Assembly: GCA_963842955.1 (NCBI GenBank)
Contig: CAWJIJ010000011.1
Span: 310,001 to 374,000, forward strand
DNA from: JARFQW01 sp963842955
GTDB taxonomy: Bacteria > Pseudomonadota > Gammaproteobacteria > Steroidobacterales > XN24
Direction: 5' to 3'
DNA: 64,000 bases
The translations under genes were made by a program, and so were the position numbers. A model generated the notes under the pieces. The model was given only the letters and a program-made list of their open reading frames with translations, made no database searches and was not told the origin of the DNA. This document shows, in pieces, positions 44,809-53,728 of this stretch. Numbering within the stretch: position 1 is the stretch's first letter; each line of letters starts with the position of its first letter.

Positions 44809-46447
44809 CGCCGGGACAGTGGTCGAGGACATCGATGCAGGAGCGGGAAAAGACCAGCGCACAAGCCCGAGAGCGGCGGTCGGCGAGGTGATCCAGGCAC
44901 CACTGGGCATGCTCGCAAGCCAGCACCAGCGCCAGGCTTCTGCCCAGGGTCAGCGCGAAATGTCGCGCCGCGGCTTCCACAGTAGCGGGGTGCGCCGTGG
45001 TCAGCCAGTTCACCGCCCGAGCTATGATCTGCGACGCGCGGTCGGCGGCGTCCGCGAGCGCCGGATCCGACAAGTTTGCACGGGCTTGCTGGATGCGTCG
45101 CTCGATCGACGAGAGCGCACCCGGCGCCGAAGCGGCCCGCAGCACTTCCAGCGATAGCACGTTCGTCGTGCCCTCCCAGATCGGCAAAACCTGAGCGTCT
45201 CGCAGCAAGAGCGGCAATCCCGTGTCCTCCACGTAGCCGGCGCCACCGAAGGCCTCCAGGACTTCGCTCGCCACCGCCACGGCCTGCTTGCCGGTGGTCA
45301 GCTTCACGAGGGCCGTCAGCAGTCGCAGCCCAGCGGACCCAGCGGCATCAAGGGCGCCCCCCTCTGAGCGATCCAGCCAGTCCACCAGCTCGAACGTCAA
45401 CTGGAAAGCCGCCTCGAGTTCACCCTCTTGTGCGGCGAGGGTCGACTGATGCAATGGCTGCTCGTTCAGCGGGCGGCCGAAAGCGATGCGCCGCCGAGCA
45501 TAGTCGGTGGCAAGGCTCAGGCCGCGCCGCATGCCGGCAACCGCGCACACGCTGTTCCAGGTCCGCGTAATGGTGAGCATGGGAGCGATGTTTCGCACGC
45601 CGTTGTCGAGACCCGCCACCGGCTCGGCCAGTGTCCCGTCGAGGATAAGCTCCGCGGTCGGCACCTTCCGCGTGCCCAGCTTGTCCTTGAGGCGCTCGAC
45701 CTGCAGGTTGTTCAGGGCGCCCGCCTCATCCCGCAGCTCCAGATAGAACATGGCCAGTCCCTTGCCGCCGGGCCCGTTCCCCGCCGGCCGCGCGAGCGTC
45801 AACGCCATGTCCGCGGTCACGGCCGACGTAAACCACTTGCGTCCGTAAAGTCGCCAGCGGCCGTCCGCACCCTGGCGGGCCTCGGTGAGGGACCGGCCCA
45901 CGTCAGAGCCACCGGTGGCCTCGGTCATCCACTGGCCGCTGGTCCACAACCGATCCGGATCCCGGGCCGTAAGCCGGGACACGGCACGATCCACCAGTGC
46001 CGGGTTGCCGGCGTCCAGAAGAGACCTGGCGGCTCCATCCGTCATAGCCAGGGGACAGGTGTAAACATCGCTGGAGGGATGGAACAGGTAGGCGAGCGCA
46101 AACTGGAGCAGACGCTCGTGGCCGCCCATGGAGCCCTTCTCGTATCCGGTGGCGACCAGCCCGTGCTCCGCAGCTTCTCGCCGGGCCCGCTCCCACAAGG
46201 GCGTGACCTCTACCTTGTCGATTCGCCGGCCCCACGCATCCCAGCGAACAAGCCGGGGCTCGTTGAGGCGGTCGGATTGCTGAAGCTCGAACAGGGTGCC
46301 GCCCGCAATCGCGGCCATGGCTTTGAGTCGTGAGGTCGCCTCAGCCTGACAGGCCGGCGGCAGACGCCGCGCAATCAGTGCTTGCAGCCGGTGGTCGCTC
46401 GCCCAGGGATCGGGCAGCCGCGGCCCGTCCTGGGAAAACAACTCCAC
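44750..46447 (-). CDS. AidB-like acyl-CoA dehydrogenase family protein
   Basis: 565-residue flavoprotein of the acyl-CoA dehydrogenase superfamily, in the style of E. coli AidB (alkylation response). Visible are GQWMTEATGGSDVGRS (FAD/substrate loop), the middle beta domain with WRLYGRKWFTSAVTADM, GLDNGVRNIAPMLTITR, the C-terminal FAD domain with EAFGGAGYVEDTGLPLLLRDAQVLPIWEGTTNV, listed here by its parts EAFGGAGYVED and IWEGTTNV. GTG at 46447 is the start. No alkylation-repair genes lie nearby, so a DNA role is not supported by context. Confidence 0.85.
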   Translation of the reverse strand: MELFSQDGPRLPDPWASDHRLQALIARRLPPACQAEATSRLKAMAAIAGGTLFELQQSDRLNEPRLVRWDAWGRRIDKVEVTPLWERARREAAEHGLVATGYEKGSMGGHERLLQFALAYLFHPSSDVYTCPLAMTDGAARSLLDAGNPALVDRAVSRLTARDPDRLWTSGQWMTEATGGSDVGRSLTEARQGADGRWRLYGRKWFTSAVTADMALTLARPAGNGPGGKGLAMFYLELRDEAGALNNLQVERLKDKLGTRKVPTAELILDGTLAEPVAGLDNGVRNIAPMLTITRTWNSVCAVAGMRRGLSLATDYARRRIAFGRPLNEQPLHQSTLAAQEGELEAAFQLTFELVDWLDRSEGGALDAAGSAGLRLLTALVKLTTGKQAVAVASEVLEAFGGAGYVEDTGLPLLLRDAQVLPIWEGTTNVLSLEVLRAASAPGALSSIERRIQQARANLSDPALADAADRASQIIARAVNWLTTAHPATVEAAARHFALTLGRSLALVLACEHAQWCLDHLADRRSRACALVFSRSCIDVLDHCPGDEAGACFGDAPQSPDALRA

Positions 46448-46449
46448 GG

Positions 46450-47208
46450 TCAGATACCCATCTTGTTGAGCGCGTCCATGATCCGGCCCAGGGTCAGGGT
46501 CAGCGTGGGATGGGAATCCTCGAGTTCCTCCACGTAGGCCCGCATCACCTCAACGGGATCAGCGGCACTGGCGGGCGACGCCAGCGCCGCCTCGATGGAT
46601 TCGTGCATCTTGGCAAGCGCCGCCCGCTGGTCAGCGCTCAGCCCCTCTCCCGAACCGATCTCCGCATTGAGTCGGGAGAGCAGTTCTTCCAGGTTGTCTT
46701 CGCTCATGATGTAGTCACTCTGCATGGCCGGCATCGCCAGCCGCTTCAAGGGCTCGCCCTCCAGTCGGAATGGCAGCCAGTCGTCCTGGTGGGTCGCACC
46801 GAGACGCTCGTAGAATGCAATCGCTGGTGCGTTCCAGTCCAGCACGGCCCAGTCCATGCGCTCTGCCCCGTGATCCAGCGCGATCGCCGCCAGCGACTCC
46901 AGCAGGCGTCGTCCGATACCCAAGCCCCGGTGTGCCGGCTGGACGAAAAGATCTTCAAGGTACAGGCCCGACCGTCCGACAAACGTGGAGAAATTGAAGA
47001 AGTACAAGGCGAAACCCGCGGGTTCGCCATCCACCAGGGCAAGAATCACGCCTACGCGACCATCGGACAGGGCCCCGGCAATGTCCGCGGGTTCGGCGGT
47101 CACCTTGTCGGACAGGCGCTCGTACTCGGCCAGCTCTCGAATAAACTCCAGCACCCGCGGGGCATCTTCCGGGCCCGCCTGGCGGATTGCCACGCGATCG
47201 GTATTCAA
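46450..47208 (-). CDS. GNAT N-acetyltransferase fused to a DUF4404 domain
   Basis: 252-residue protein. Residues 1-155 are a GNAT acetyltransferase of the diamine-acetyltransferase style: IRQAGPEDAPRVLEFIRELAEYE, GLYLEDLFVQPAHRGLGIGRRLL and WAVLDWNAPAIAFYERLGA. Residues about 168-252 match DUF4404: NLEELLSRLNAEI and the C-terminal SHPTLTLTLGRIMDALNKMGI. An ATGA (possible stop/start overlap in another frame) occurs exactly at MSEDNLEELL, so these may be two overlapping genes joined by an indel. Start TTG 47208 overlaps the upstream stop. Confidence 0.78.
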   Translation of the reverse strand: MNTDRVAIRQAGPEDAPRVLEFIRELAEYERLSDKVTAEPADIAGALSDGRVGVILALVDGEPAGFALYFFNFSTFVGRSGLYLEDLFVQPAHRGLGIGRRLLESLAAIALDHGAERMDWAVLDWNAPAIAFYERLGATHQDDWLPFRLEGEPLKRLAMPAMQSDYIMSEDNLEELLSRLNAEIGSGEGLSADQRAALAKMHESIEAALASPASAADPVEVMRAYVEELEDSHPTLTLTLGRIMDALNKMGI

Positions 47209-48437
47209 GAAGAATCCCCCATGGCGATGCCAGGCAGATCGCCCGCCAGACCCATGGCTCTGCGCATGAACGCGCGCCGCAGGGCCGGCGTCCCCGAGAC
47301 GGCCGCAAGACCCGCCCGCCGCACCGCCGAGAGCGCCCCGCTGCCATTGCTGAATAAGCGGTTAAGGCCGGTGAAACTCTGCATGGCAAGAAGGTTCTCA
47401 CCTTTTCTTCGTCGCTCGTATCGACGCAGCAACGACAGGTCTCCCGGATCCCTGCCCTCGGTCACGGCGGGCGCCAGGACCTCCGCCAGGACGGCGGCAT
47501 CGAGAAACCCCAGGTTAACGCCCTGTCCCGCCAGGGGATGAACAGCATGGGCGGCGTCGCCGGCCAGGACCACCCTGGGGCGGGTATAGGACGGCGCGTG
47601 CTGCCAGCGCAGCGGAAAGGCTCCCCGGGCGCCGACATCCAGGGCCGCTCCGAGCGCCTCCTGGCTAGCCCCGGTCAGCCGTGCGAGGAACTCTTCTTCG
47701 GGACACTGGCGCAGATCGAGGGCTGCATCGGGGTGGGTGGTCCAGACAATCGATACGCGGCCGTCGCCCAGCGGCAGCAGAGCCAGCGGACCGGTCTCGA
47801 GAAAACGCTGGCGTGCAACCTCCTCATGAGGATCGGCAAATCGCACATGGGCGACCAGCGCCTCCTGGCCATAGTTCGCGCCAAGCACCTTGAGGCCCGC
47901 GAGGCGGCGGACGGGCGATCCCGCACCGTCGATCCCCGCGACCAGACGGGTCCGGACCCGCCCGCCGTCGGCCAGGCCGAGCTCGGCCTGATCCGGCCCG
48001 ATATCCAGGCTCTCCACGGCTGATTCGAACCGCATCTCGACACCGGCGCGGGACAGCGAGCCGACCAGTGCAGCGCGCATAAGCCGGTTCTCGATAATGT
48101 GTCCGAGTACCGGCTGACCCAGCTCCGCACAGTCGAAAACGAGATTGGTCCGGCCACCAGGCCGGTCTGCACCGTCCCAGACGATCATTCGGCGATAGGG
48201 ACCCAGACGCGCTGCGGCGATATCCGCCCAGCTGCCGGCCCGCGCAAGAATCCGCCGCGAGGCCTCGGAGACTGCCGACACGCGCAAATCCACTTCGGCC
48301 TGGGGGTCCCATTCCGGCGCCGGACCCGCGTCCAGGACAAGCAGACGCACACCCGGTATGTCGCGCGCTATGAGTGCCGCAGCGGCACAGCCCACCATGC
48401 CGCCGCCCACGATGACGATGTCATAAGGGGCCCTCAC
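47205..48437 (-). CDS. UbiI/VisC-like FAD-dependent hydroxylase (ubiquinone biosynthesis)
   Basis: UbiH/UbiF/UbiI-family flavin monooxygenase of 410 residues, expected to hydroxylate the quinone ring in ubiquinone biosynthesis. It has the N-terminal VIVGGGMVGCAAAAL, VLDAGP, the middle GIDGAGSPVRRLAG (DG motif region), and ARVVLAGDAAHAVHPLAGQGVNLG-like FAD motif seen as LAGDAAHAVHPLAGQGVN. GTG 48437 overlaps the UbiH stop (GTGA), as in the usual pepP-ubiH-ubiI order. Which ring position it uses cannot be told from sequence. Confidence 0.88.
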   Translation of the reverse strand: MRAPYDIVIVGGGMVGCAAAALIARDIPGVRLLVLDAGPAPEWDPQAEVDLRVSAVSEASRRILARAGSWADIAAARLGPYRRMIVWDGADRPGGRTNLVFDCAELGQPVLGHIIENRLMRAALVGSLSRAGVEMRFESAVESLDIGPDQAELGLADGGRVRTRLVAGIDGAGSPVRRLAGLKVLGANYGQEALVAHVRFADPHEEVARQRFLETGPLALLPLGDGRVSIVWTTHPDAALDLRQCPEEEFLARLTGASQEALGAALDVGARGAFPLRWQHAPSYTRPRVVLAGDAAHAVHPLAGQGVNLGFLDAAVLAEVLAPAVTEGRDPGDLSLLRRYERRRKGENLLAMQSFTGLNRLFSNGSGALSAVRRAGLAAVSGTPALRRAFMRRAMGLAGDLPGIAMGDSS

Positions 48438-49657
48438 GCCAGCGGCACTCCCCTGGCCAGGCGGGGCACTCGGTTTCCGGCACCCATGCCCATGCCCTGG
48501 CGCGCCACAGCAGCCCTTGCCGGGGGAAAGAGTTCGAGGCCGAGTAGCCCCAGGTTGCGGGCCCACCGGACCGGGGGCAGCGGATTGCCGAAAACACGAA
48601 TCAGCGCGTCACTGAAGAAGGCCGTTGCCCGCTGGTCGGACTGGCGCCAGGCCTCGTAGTCTGCAAGCAGCGCGGGAGAGCCCGGATCGGCACCCTTGTC
48701 GTCGGCAATGCACTCGGCCAGGCCGGCGACATCCCGGAGACTCAGATTGAACCCCTGACCGGCAACCGGATGCAGCCCGTGGGCGGCGTTGCCGAGCAAT
48801 ATGACCCGGTTGACCGATTGCTGCGTCGCCCTGACGAGGGCCAGGGGATAGGAGAATCGGGCGCCGACACGCTGAAACCGCCCGAGGCGGAAGCCGAAGG
48901 CCGTTTGCAGTTCGTCCAGAAAGCGGGCATCCGACCAGCTGCCCACGGCCTCGCACCGGTCCCTCGGAAACGTCCAGACCAGGCTGCAGCGCCGTCCCGG
49001 CATCGGAAGCAGGGCCATGGGGCCACTTTCGGCGAAACGCTCATAGGCGATGCCGTCATGGGGCTGACCCGGCTCGACGTTGGCAATTACGGCAACCTGC
49101 TCATAGTCCCAGGTTCGGACGCCGACGCCGAGGCTTTCACGAATCCCGGAACGTACCCCGTCCGCGGCCACAAGCAGACGGGCGTGGACGTCGGCTTGAC
49201 CCTCTTCCGTGGCAACTTCGATGCGCACGCCGTCCGTCCCGGTATGACAGGCCTGTACCGACGCCGGCGCAAGAATCGTTGCGCTGCCCGTCTCAAGGCG
49301 CGCCCAAAGAGCGGAACCCAGGCGCCGATTCTCGACCACGTATCCGAAGGCCTCCCGGCCTTCTTCCCGGGCCCGTAACCGCGCCTGCCCGAAACGCCCC
49401 CGGTCGGACACGTGGATTTCGGTAATCGCGCAGGCGCCGGCGACCATGTCCTTCCAGCAACCGACAGCTTCGAAAATTCGCCGGCTGACATCGGCAAGCG
49501 CCGTACAGCGATCGTCGAAACTCGGCTGGCCCGGAGCGCCCGGCCGGCGGGACTCGATGACGAGCACCCGAAGACCCAGCGGCTCCAGAGCCGCGGCCAG
49601 GGACGCTCCCACCATGCCCCCACCCGCAATGGCAATGTCGGCCTCGATCCGCATCAC
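48434..49657 (-). CDS. ubiH: 2-octaprenyl-6-methoxyphenol hydroxylase (UbiH)
   Basis: FAD-dependent hydroxylase of ubiquinone biosynthesis. The 407-residue protein shows IAGGGMVGASLAAALE, VIESRRPG, SFDDRCTALADVSRRIFE (a UbiH-specific segment), AADGVRSGIRE and LGNAAHGLHPVAGQGFNLSLRD. The Asn in GNAAH is typical of UbiH, distinguishing it from the neighbouring GDAAH protein. Start GTG 49657 (ATG follows as second codon) overlaps the pepP stop. Confidence 0.93.
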   Translation of the reverse strand: MMRIEADIAIAGGGMVGASLAAALEPLGLRVLVIESRRPGAPGQPSFDDRCTALADVSRRIFEAVGCWKDMVAGACAITEIHVSDRGRFGQARLRAREEGREAFGYVVENRRLGSALWARLETGSATILAPASVQACHTGTDGVRIEVATEEGQADVHARLLVAADGVRSGIRESLGVGVRTWDYEQVAVIANVEPGQPHDGIAYERFAESGPMALLPMPGRRCSLVWTFPRDRCEAVGSWSDARFLDELQTAFGFRLGRFQRVGARFSYPLALVRATQQSVNRVILLGNAAHGLHPVAGQGFNLSLRDVAGLAECIADDKGADPGSPALLADYEAWRQSDQRATAFFSDALIRVFGNPLPPVRWARNLGLLGLELFPPARAAVARQGMGMGAGNRVPRLARGVPLA

Positions 49658-50961
49658 GCAGTCCGCATCAGGGATTCAATCTCCTCGGGTTTCTTCGGCA
49701 CACCGGCACTCAGGATTTCGGGGTCGCCCCGCGTGACGAGGACATCGTCCTCGATCCGTACACCAATCCCCTGGAAGCGTTTCGGCACCCCCTTCATCCC
49801 AGGCGCAATATAGATCCCAGGCTCGACCGTAAGCACCATGCCGGGCTCAAGGAGCCGCCACTGGCCGTCCACCTTGTAGTCACCGACATCGTGCACGTCC
49901 ATGCCGAGCCAGTGACCTGTCCGGTGCATGTAGAAACGCCGGTACGCCTCTTCTTTCACCAGGGAGGGCACACGGCCTTTCAGCAAGCCCAGCTTGACCA
50001 GCCCCCGGGTAATGGTCTTGACGGCCGCCAGGTGCGGCTCATCCCAGTGGTTGCCGGCCCGGACCTTGCCTATGGCTGCCTCCTGGGCGGCCAGCACAAT
50101 GTCGTAGACCGCCCGTTGCTCGGGAGAAAAGCGGCCGTTGGCCGGAAAAGTCCGGGTGATATCGGACGCGTAGCAATCCAGTTCACAGCCCGCATCGACG
50201 AGGACGAGGTCGCCGTCATCCACAGGGGCGTCGTTGGCGACGTAGTGAAGAACGCAGGCATTGGCACCGGCGCCCACAATCGGCTCATAGGACGTTCCGG
50301 CCCCGGCTTTGCGAAACTCGTATCGGTACTCCGCCTCCAGCTCGTGTTCCATCATGCCGGGGCGGCACGCCCGCATGCCTTGCCGATGAGCGGCGGCGGC
50401 AATCCGCGCGCTCTTGCGCATCACGGCAATCTCCGCACGGCTCTTGTAAAGACGCATGTCGTGGAGAATATGGTCCAGCGCTACGAACTCCTCCGGTGTC
50501 CCGACACCCCGTCCGACCTGGGACCTGAGCTTGTTGATCCAGCCGAGAACCTGCTGATCGAATTCCGGGTGGGTACCCATGGTGTAGTAGACACGATCGG
50601 ACTGCTCGATCAGACCGGGAAGAATGTCGTCGATGTCGGTAATCGGAAAGGCATCGTCGGCACCGTGGTCGCTGACGGCACCATCCGGCCCCGCCCTCGG
50701 CCCGTCCCATGCCTCGCGCTCCGGGTCCCTGTCACGACAAAAGAGAATGTACTCACCGTGGGGGCGGCCGGGAACCAGCACCGCCACCGCCTGGGGCTCG
50801 GCAAATCCGGTCACGTAGAAAAAGTCGCTGTCGGGTCGATATCCGTACTCCACATCACGATTGCGAATTTTGACCTCAGCAGCGGGCAAGATGGCTATCC
50901 CACCCTTGCCCATCATTCGCATGAGCTGGCGCCGGCGGCGCGCAAATTCCTTCTTGTTCAT
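49654..50961 (-). CDS. pepP: Xaa-Pro aminopeptidase (PepP)
   Basis: Manganese-dependent aminopeptidase P releasing N-terminal residues before proline. The 435-residue product has the N-terminal domain (RRRQLMRMMGKGGIAILPAA) and pita-bread catalytic domain with metal ligands in LVDAGCELDCYASDITRTFP, HRTGHWLGMDVHD, EPGIYIAPG and GIGVRIEDDVLVT. It overlaps ubiH by 4 bases in the conserved ygfB-pepP-ubiH order. Confidence 0.96.
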   Translation of the reverse strand: MNKKEFARRRRQLMRMMGKGGIAILPAAEVKIRNRDVEYGYRPDSDFFYVTGFAEPQAVAVLVPGRPHGEYILFCRDRDPEREAWDGPRAGPDGAVSDHGADDAFPITDIDDILPGLIEQSDRVYYTMGTHPEFDQQVLGWINKLRSQVGRGVGTPEEFVALDHILHDMRLYKSRAEIAVMRKSARIAAAAHRQGMRACRPGMMEHELEAEYRYEFRKAGAGTSYEPIVGAGANACVLHYVANDAPVDDGDLVLVDAGCELDCYASDITRTFPANGRFSPEQRAVYDIVLAAQEAAIGKVRAGNHWDEPHLAAVKTITRGLVKLGLLKGRVPSLVKEEAYRRFYMHRTGHWLGMDVHDVGDYKVDGQWRLLEPGMVLTVEPGIYIAPGMKGVPKRFQGIGVRIEDDVLVTRGDPEILSAGVPKKPEEIESLMRTA

Positions 50962-50997
50962 GAATTCCTCTTCGGATGTGGAGAGCGCGGTATCCGA

Positions 50998-51591
50998 TCA
51001 GTGCCGGGTGGCCCGATCGGGCAACTGCGTTTCCGGCGGCGGGTTGAGCTCATCGAAAATCAGCTGGACGCCGACCCGGACAAATTCCACAAGCTCGGCA
51101 AATGACTCCTCGGCGGTTTCTTCGTCACCGCCCTCGGTATGCACGGCCGTCCCGATCTCGGCCAGATCAGAGACAAGCTCGCCGATTGGATCAGGCAGCG
51201 AAGCAGGCTCCTTCAGGCCGCGAACAGCGAGACCGTAGAGAAACCCCTGGCACCAGCGAGCCAGCGCATCGGTCCGGTGGCCCAGGTCAACGTCATCGGC
51301 GGGAAGCATCAGGGCCAGCGCCATTTCGTCACCTGCAATGGCGCCACGGGTCCAGTCGTGGAGTTCCCGCAGGACGTCAGCCACCATGGGCGAGGCGTCG
51401 CTCCCGAGATCCCCGAGCGTGTTCTCGATCCACGCACCCGGAAGATCGTCCGCTGCAACACACAAAAGCCCGCAAAGCGTACCGTGGGCTTCCGCAGACG
51501 CGGGGCCGCCCTCAGGGTCTCCCAGGACAGCTTGAATCTCATGGTAATCCGGCGCTTGCACTCGCGGGGTCCCCGTGACGGTCGACCGCAC
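50998..51591 (-). CDS. ygfB: UPF0149 family protein (YgfB)
   Basis: 197-residue YgfB/YecA-family protein. Characteristic segments are SAEAHGTLCGLLC near the N-terminus, WCQGFLYGL in the middle, and EESFAELVEFVRVGVQLIFDEL at the end. Start is GTG at 51591. It precedes pepP by 36 bases and faces away from the zapB-like/zapA pair, exactly the gammaproteobacterial arrangement. Function is not well established. Confidence 0.92.
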   Translation of the reverse strand: MRSTVTGTPRVQAPDYHEIQAVLGDPEGGPASAEAHGTLCGLLCVAADDLPGAWIENTLGDLGSDASPMVADVLRELHDWTRGAIAGDEMALALMLPADDVDLGHRTDALARWCQGFLYGLAVRGLKEPASLPDPIGELVSDLAEIGTAVHTEGGDEETAEESFAELVEFVRVGVQLIFDELNPPPETQLPDRATRH

Positions 51592-51662
51592 AATCCTAAC
51601 ACCCCGGCGCGGCTTTAAGGCCGCCGATTGACCCCCCCACAGGGCGACTCTATAGTGGCGCC

Positions 51663-51890
51663 ATGGCAGACGACGGTGCCCGTGTAGACAAGGAATTGAA
51701 GCGGCTCGAATCGCGAATCGACGAGCTGGTGGGTGTGTGTGCCCAGCTCAAGGAAGAGAACCGGTCCCTGCGTCAGCGCCAGGATGCACTCATGGCGGAG
51801 CGCGCATCGATCCTGCAGAAGAACGAGCAGGTAAGAACACGCGTGGAGTCCATGATCAATCGTCTTAAGGCGATGGAGACCGGCTCGTGA
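51663..51890 (+). CDS. Small coiled-coil protein, TIGR02449/ZapB-like
   Basis: 75-residue coiled-coil protein with heptad-rich DKELKRLESRIDELVGVCAQLKEENRSLRQR, given here by its features: Leu and Glu heptads from residue 9 to 60 and a conserved MINRLKAME end. It overlaps zapA by 4 bases. Members of this family always sit before zapA and are thought to be linked to cell division. No promoter was identified in the 70-base gap to ygfB. Confidence 0.9.
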   Translation: MADDGARVDKELKRLESRIDELVGVCAQLKEENRSLRQRQDALMAERASILQKNEQVRTRVESMINRLKAMETGS

Positions 51891-52198
51891 AGGGCCTGAC
51901 CCAGGTCAACGTGAAAATCCTCGAACGGGAGTACCAGTTCTCCTGCCCCGAGGACGAACGAAACGAGCTGATCAGGTCTGCCGAATACCTGAATGCCCGG
52001 ATGCGACAAATCCGGGATAGCGGAAAAGTTGTCGGACTCGATCGCATCGCCGTGATGGCGGCCCTCAATCTGGCCAACGAATTGCTCAGAATCCGGGACC
52101 GGGATCAGTCCACGGAGACGAACGTTGGCCTTCGGCTGAAGTCCATAAGAGAGCGTGTGGAAACGGCGCTGGAGCAAGGCAAGCAGCTGGAACTCTAG
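51887..52198 (+). CDS. zapA: Cell division protein ZapA
   Basis: 103-residue FtsZ-ring stabiliser. It begins with the N-terminal VNVKILEREYQFSCPEDER and continues LIRSAEYLNARMRQIRDSG and RIAVMAALNLANELL, followed by a C-terminal helix for coiled-coil dimerisation. GTG at 51887 overlaps the previous gene. 6S RNA and ygfA follow, the conserved gammaproteobacterial order. Confidence 0.95.
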   Translation: MKGLTQVNVKILEREYQFSCPEDERNELIRSAEYLNARMRQIRDSGKVVGLDRIAVMAALNLANELLRIRDRDQSTETNVGLRLKSIRERVETALEQGKQLEL

Positions 52199-52216
52199 CG
52201 CGTCCTGAAATATCAA

Positions 52217-52418
52217 GTCTTGGCGCCTCCTGCGGTGTTCGATACGGGCCGGGTACCTCTCGACCCTAATTACCAACCCAGGGGCCCAGCCCTGTCGGCA
52301 GAATTGCGCATAACCGCCATTGGCGGAGAGCCTGCCCTGCCACGGCCGGTCCCACTTATTGCTCTGGTTCGAGAGCAATGGAACGTAACGGCACAGGCGG
52401 GAGGCGCCATCTTTTCCC
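52217..52418 (+). ncRNA. ssrS: 6S RNA
   Basis: Regulatory RNA that binds sigma70-RNA polymerase. It lies in the zapA-ygfA gap, its conserved place. The closing stem is seen directly: GGCGCCTCC (52222-52230) pairs with GGAGGCGCC (52400-52408), and the pairing continues inward with Gs and Cs. A long central region of partly paired sequence follows, and the 3' end runs into CTTTTCCC as a terminator-like tail. Ends are approximate. Confidence 0.88.
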
Positions 52419-52446
52419 TTGCCCGCACCGGCTCGAAGGCGCAGCG

Positions 52447-53055
52447 GTGACGAACCCAACAACACAACTCAGACTGCGGCTCAGAGCCAGGCGCCGGGCA
52501 CTGAGTGTTCGCGTCCGACGCGAAGCGGCCCGGTCCGTCACCAGATCCGTCATGGCAACCGGCGCATTTGTCCGGGCCCGACGGATCGGGATCTACTGGC
52601 CGATAGACGGTGAACTGGACACTCGTCCCCTGATCACGGCATTGCTGGCCCAGGGAAAAAATGCCTATCTCCCCGGGTTTGCCGGATGCCGGCCCGGCGA
52701 GATGCGCTGGCGTCCGTTTGTTCCCGGCGCCCCGCTCCGCCGGCTTCGATTCGGCGTTATCGAACCCGTCGCCCCGCGTGCCGCCCTGAATCCCCGCTAT
52801 CTGGATCTTGTCATTGCTCCTCTGGTCGCGTTCGATGCAGACGGTAATCGCCTCGGCATGGGTGGCGGTTACTACGACCGGTGCTTTTCTTTTGTTGATC
52901 CGTCCTCGAAAAGGCCGGAACTGATCGGCGTCGGGTACGAGTTCCAGCGCCTGGAACGAATCGATCCACGCCCCTGGGATGTGGCCCTGTCAACAGTGAT
53001 AACCGAAGACGGCGTCTACTCCCGGCGATTGAAAACACACAACTCCGTGTCCTGA
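52447..53055 (+). CDS. ygfA: 5-formyltetrahydrofolate cyclo-ligase (YgfA)
   Basis: ATP-dependent conversion of 5-formyl-THF to 5,10-methenyl-THF. The 202-residue product from GTG 52447 has RLRLRARRRALS, IGIYWPIDGELDTRPL, and the C-terminal catalytic DLVIAPLVAFDADGNRLGMGGGYYDR, of which RLGMGGGYYDR is the hallmark. It is directly downstream of 6S RNA and may be read from the same transcript. Confidence 0.94.
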   Translation: MTNPTTQLRLRLRARRRALSVRVRREAARSVTRSVMATGAFVRARRIGIYWPIDGELDTRPLITALLAQGKNAYLPGFAGCRPGEMRWRPFVPGAPLRRLRFGVIEPVAPRAALNPRYLDLVIAPLVAFDADGNRLGMGGGYYDRCFSFVDPSSKRPELIGVGYEFQRLERIDPRPWDVALSTVITEDGVYSRRLKTHNSVS

Positions 53056-53068
53056 AGGAGATGCACGC

Positions 53069-53533
53069 ATGCAGTACTGGCTTATGAAATCCGAACCCGG
53101 CGAGTTTGGAATCGACGATCTGAAGAATGCGCCAAAACGAACGGAACACTGGGACGGAGTTCGGAACTACCAGGCCAGGAACTTCATGCGCGACGAGATG
53201 AAGAAAGGTGATCTCGCTTTTCTGTATCACTCCAACTGCGACGAGCCCGGCATAGCGGGAATCATGCGAGTGTCGCGTGAAGGCTATCCGGACCATACGG
53301 CCTTCGATCCAGGGGACAAGCATTTCGATCCGAAAAGTGACCCGGAAAACCCCCGCTGGATCATGGTGGACGTCACGTTCAAGCGAAAGCTCAAACGAGT
53401 CATTTCGCTAAAGGAAATGAAAGAGCACGCGGATAACGAACTTGCCGGTTTCCGACTTCTACAGCGCGGCAATCGTCTCTCGATCATGCCGGTTGAAAAA
53501 AAGAGCTGGGACTTTATCCTTTCCCTCGAATGA
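53069..53533 (+). CDS. EVE domain protein
   Basis: 154-residue EVE-domain protein of the thymocyte nuclear protein 1 type. It shows YWLMKSEPGEFGIDDL, WDGVRNYQARNFMRDEMKKGD, FYHSNCDEPGIAGIMRV and MVDVTFKRKLKR. EVE domains are PUA-like and bind modified nucleobases by family knowledge; the ligand here is unknown. AAGGAGATG precedes the ATG at 53069. Confidence 0.92.
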   Translation: MQYWLMKSEPGEFGIDDLKNAPKRTEHWDGVRNYQARNFMRDEMKKGDLAFLYHSNCDEPGIAGIMRVSREGYPDHTAFDPGDKHFDPKSDPENPRWIMVDVTFKRKLKRVISLKEMKEHADNELAGFRLLQRGNRLSIMPVEKKSWDFILSLE

Positions 53534-53690
53534 AAATGCCTGCGGGATCAAACAGCCAAAAAACTGATAGACAGCATCTAGAATGCAGTGAAATTGATTC
53601 TCGCGCATAGACTCAGAACAAATCGTTAACGCTGTTTCCGTGCAGTGTTCGCTAAGCGATTGTGTCGCTGGAATTTTGGACCCCTTTGTA

Positions 53691-53696
53691 TATACT
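53691..53696 (+). promoter_or_regulatory. Candidate -10 box of the histone H1-like gene
   Basis: GTATATACT contains a good TATACT -10 hexamer, 33 bases before the start codon. The region around it is much AT-richer than the rest of the window. No clear -35 at 16-18 bases was found. Confidence 0.4.
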
Positions 53697-53728
53697 CACT
53701 CGCGAACCCCTACACGGAGATACGCCTA

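Noticed and set aside
49891..51105. 404-residue plus-strand open frame
   Set aside because: Antisense to pepP and the end of ygfB; no protein features.
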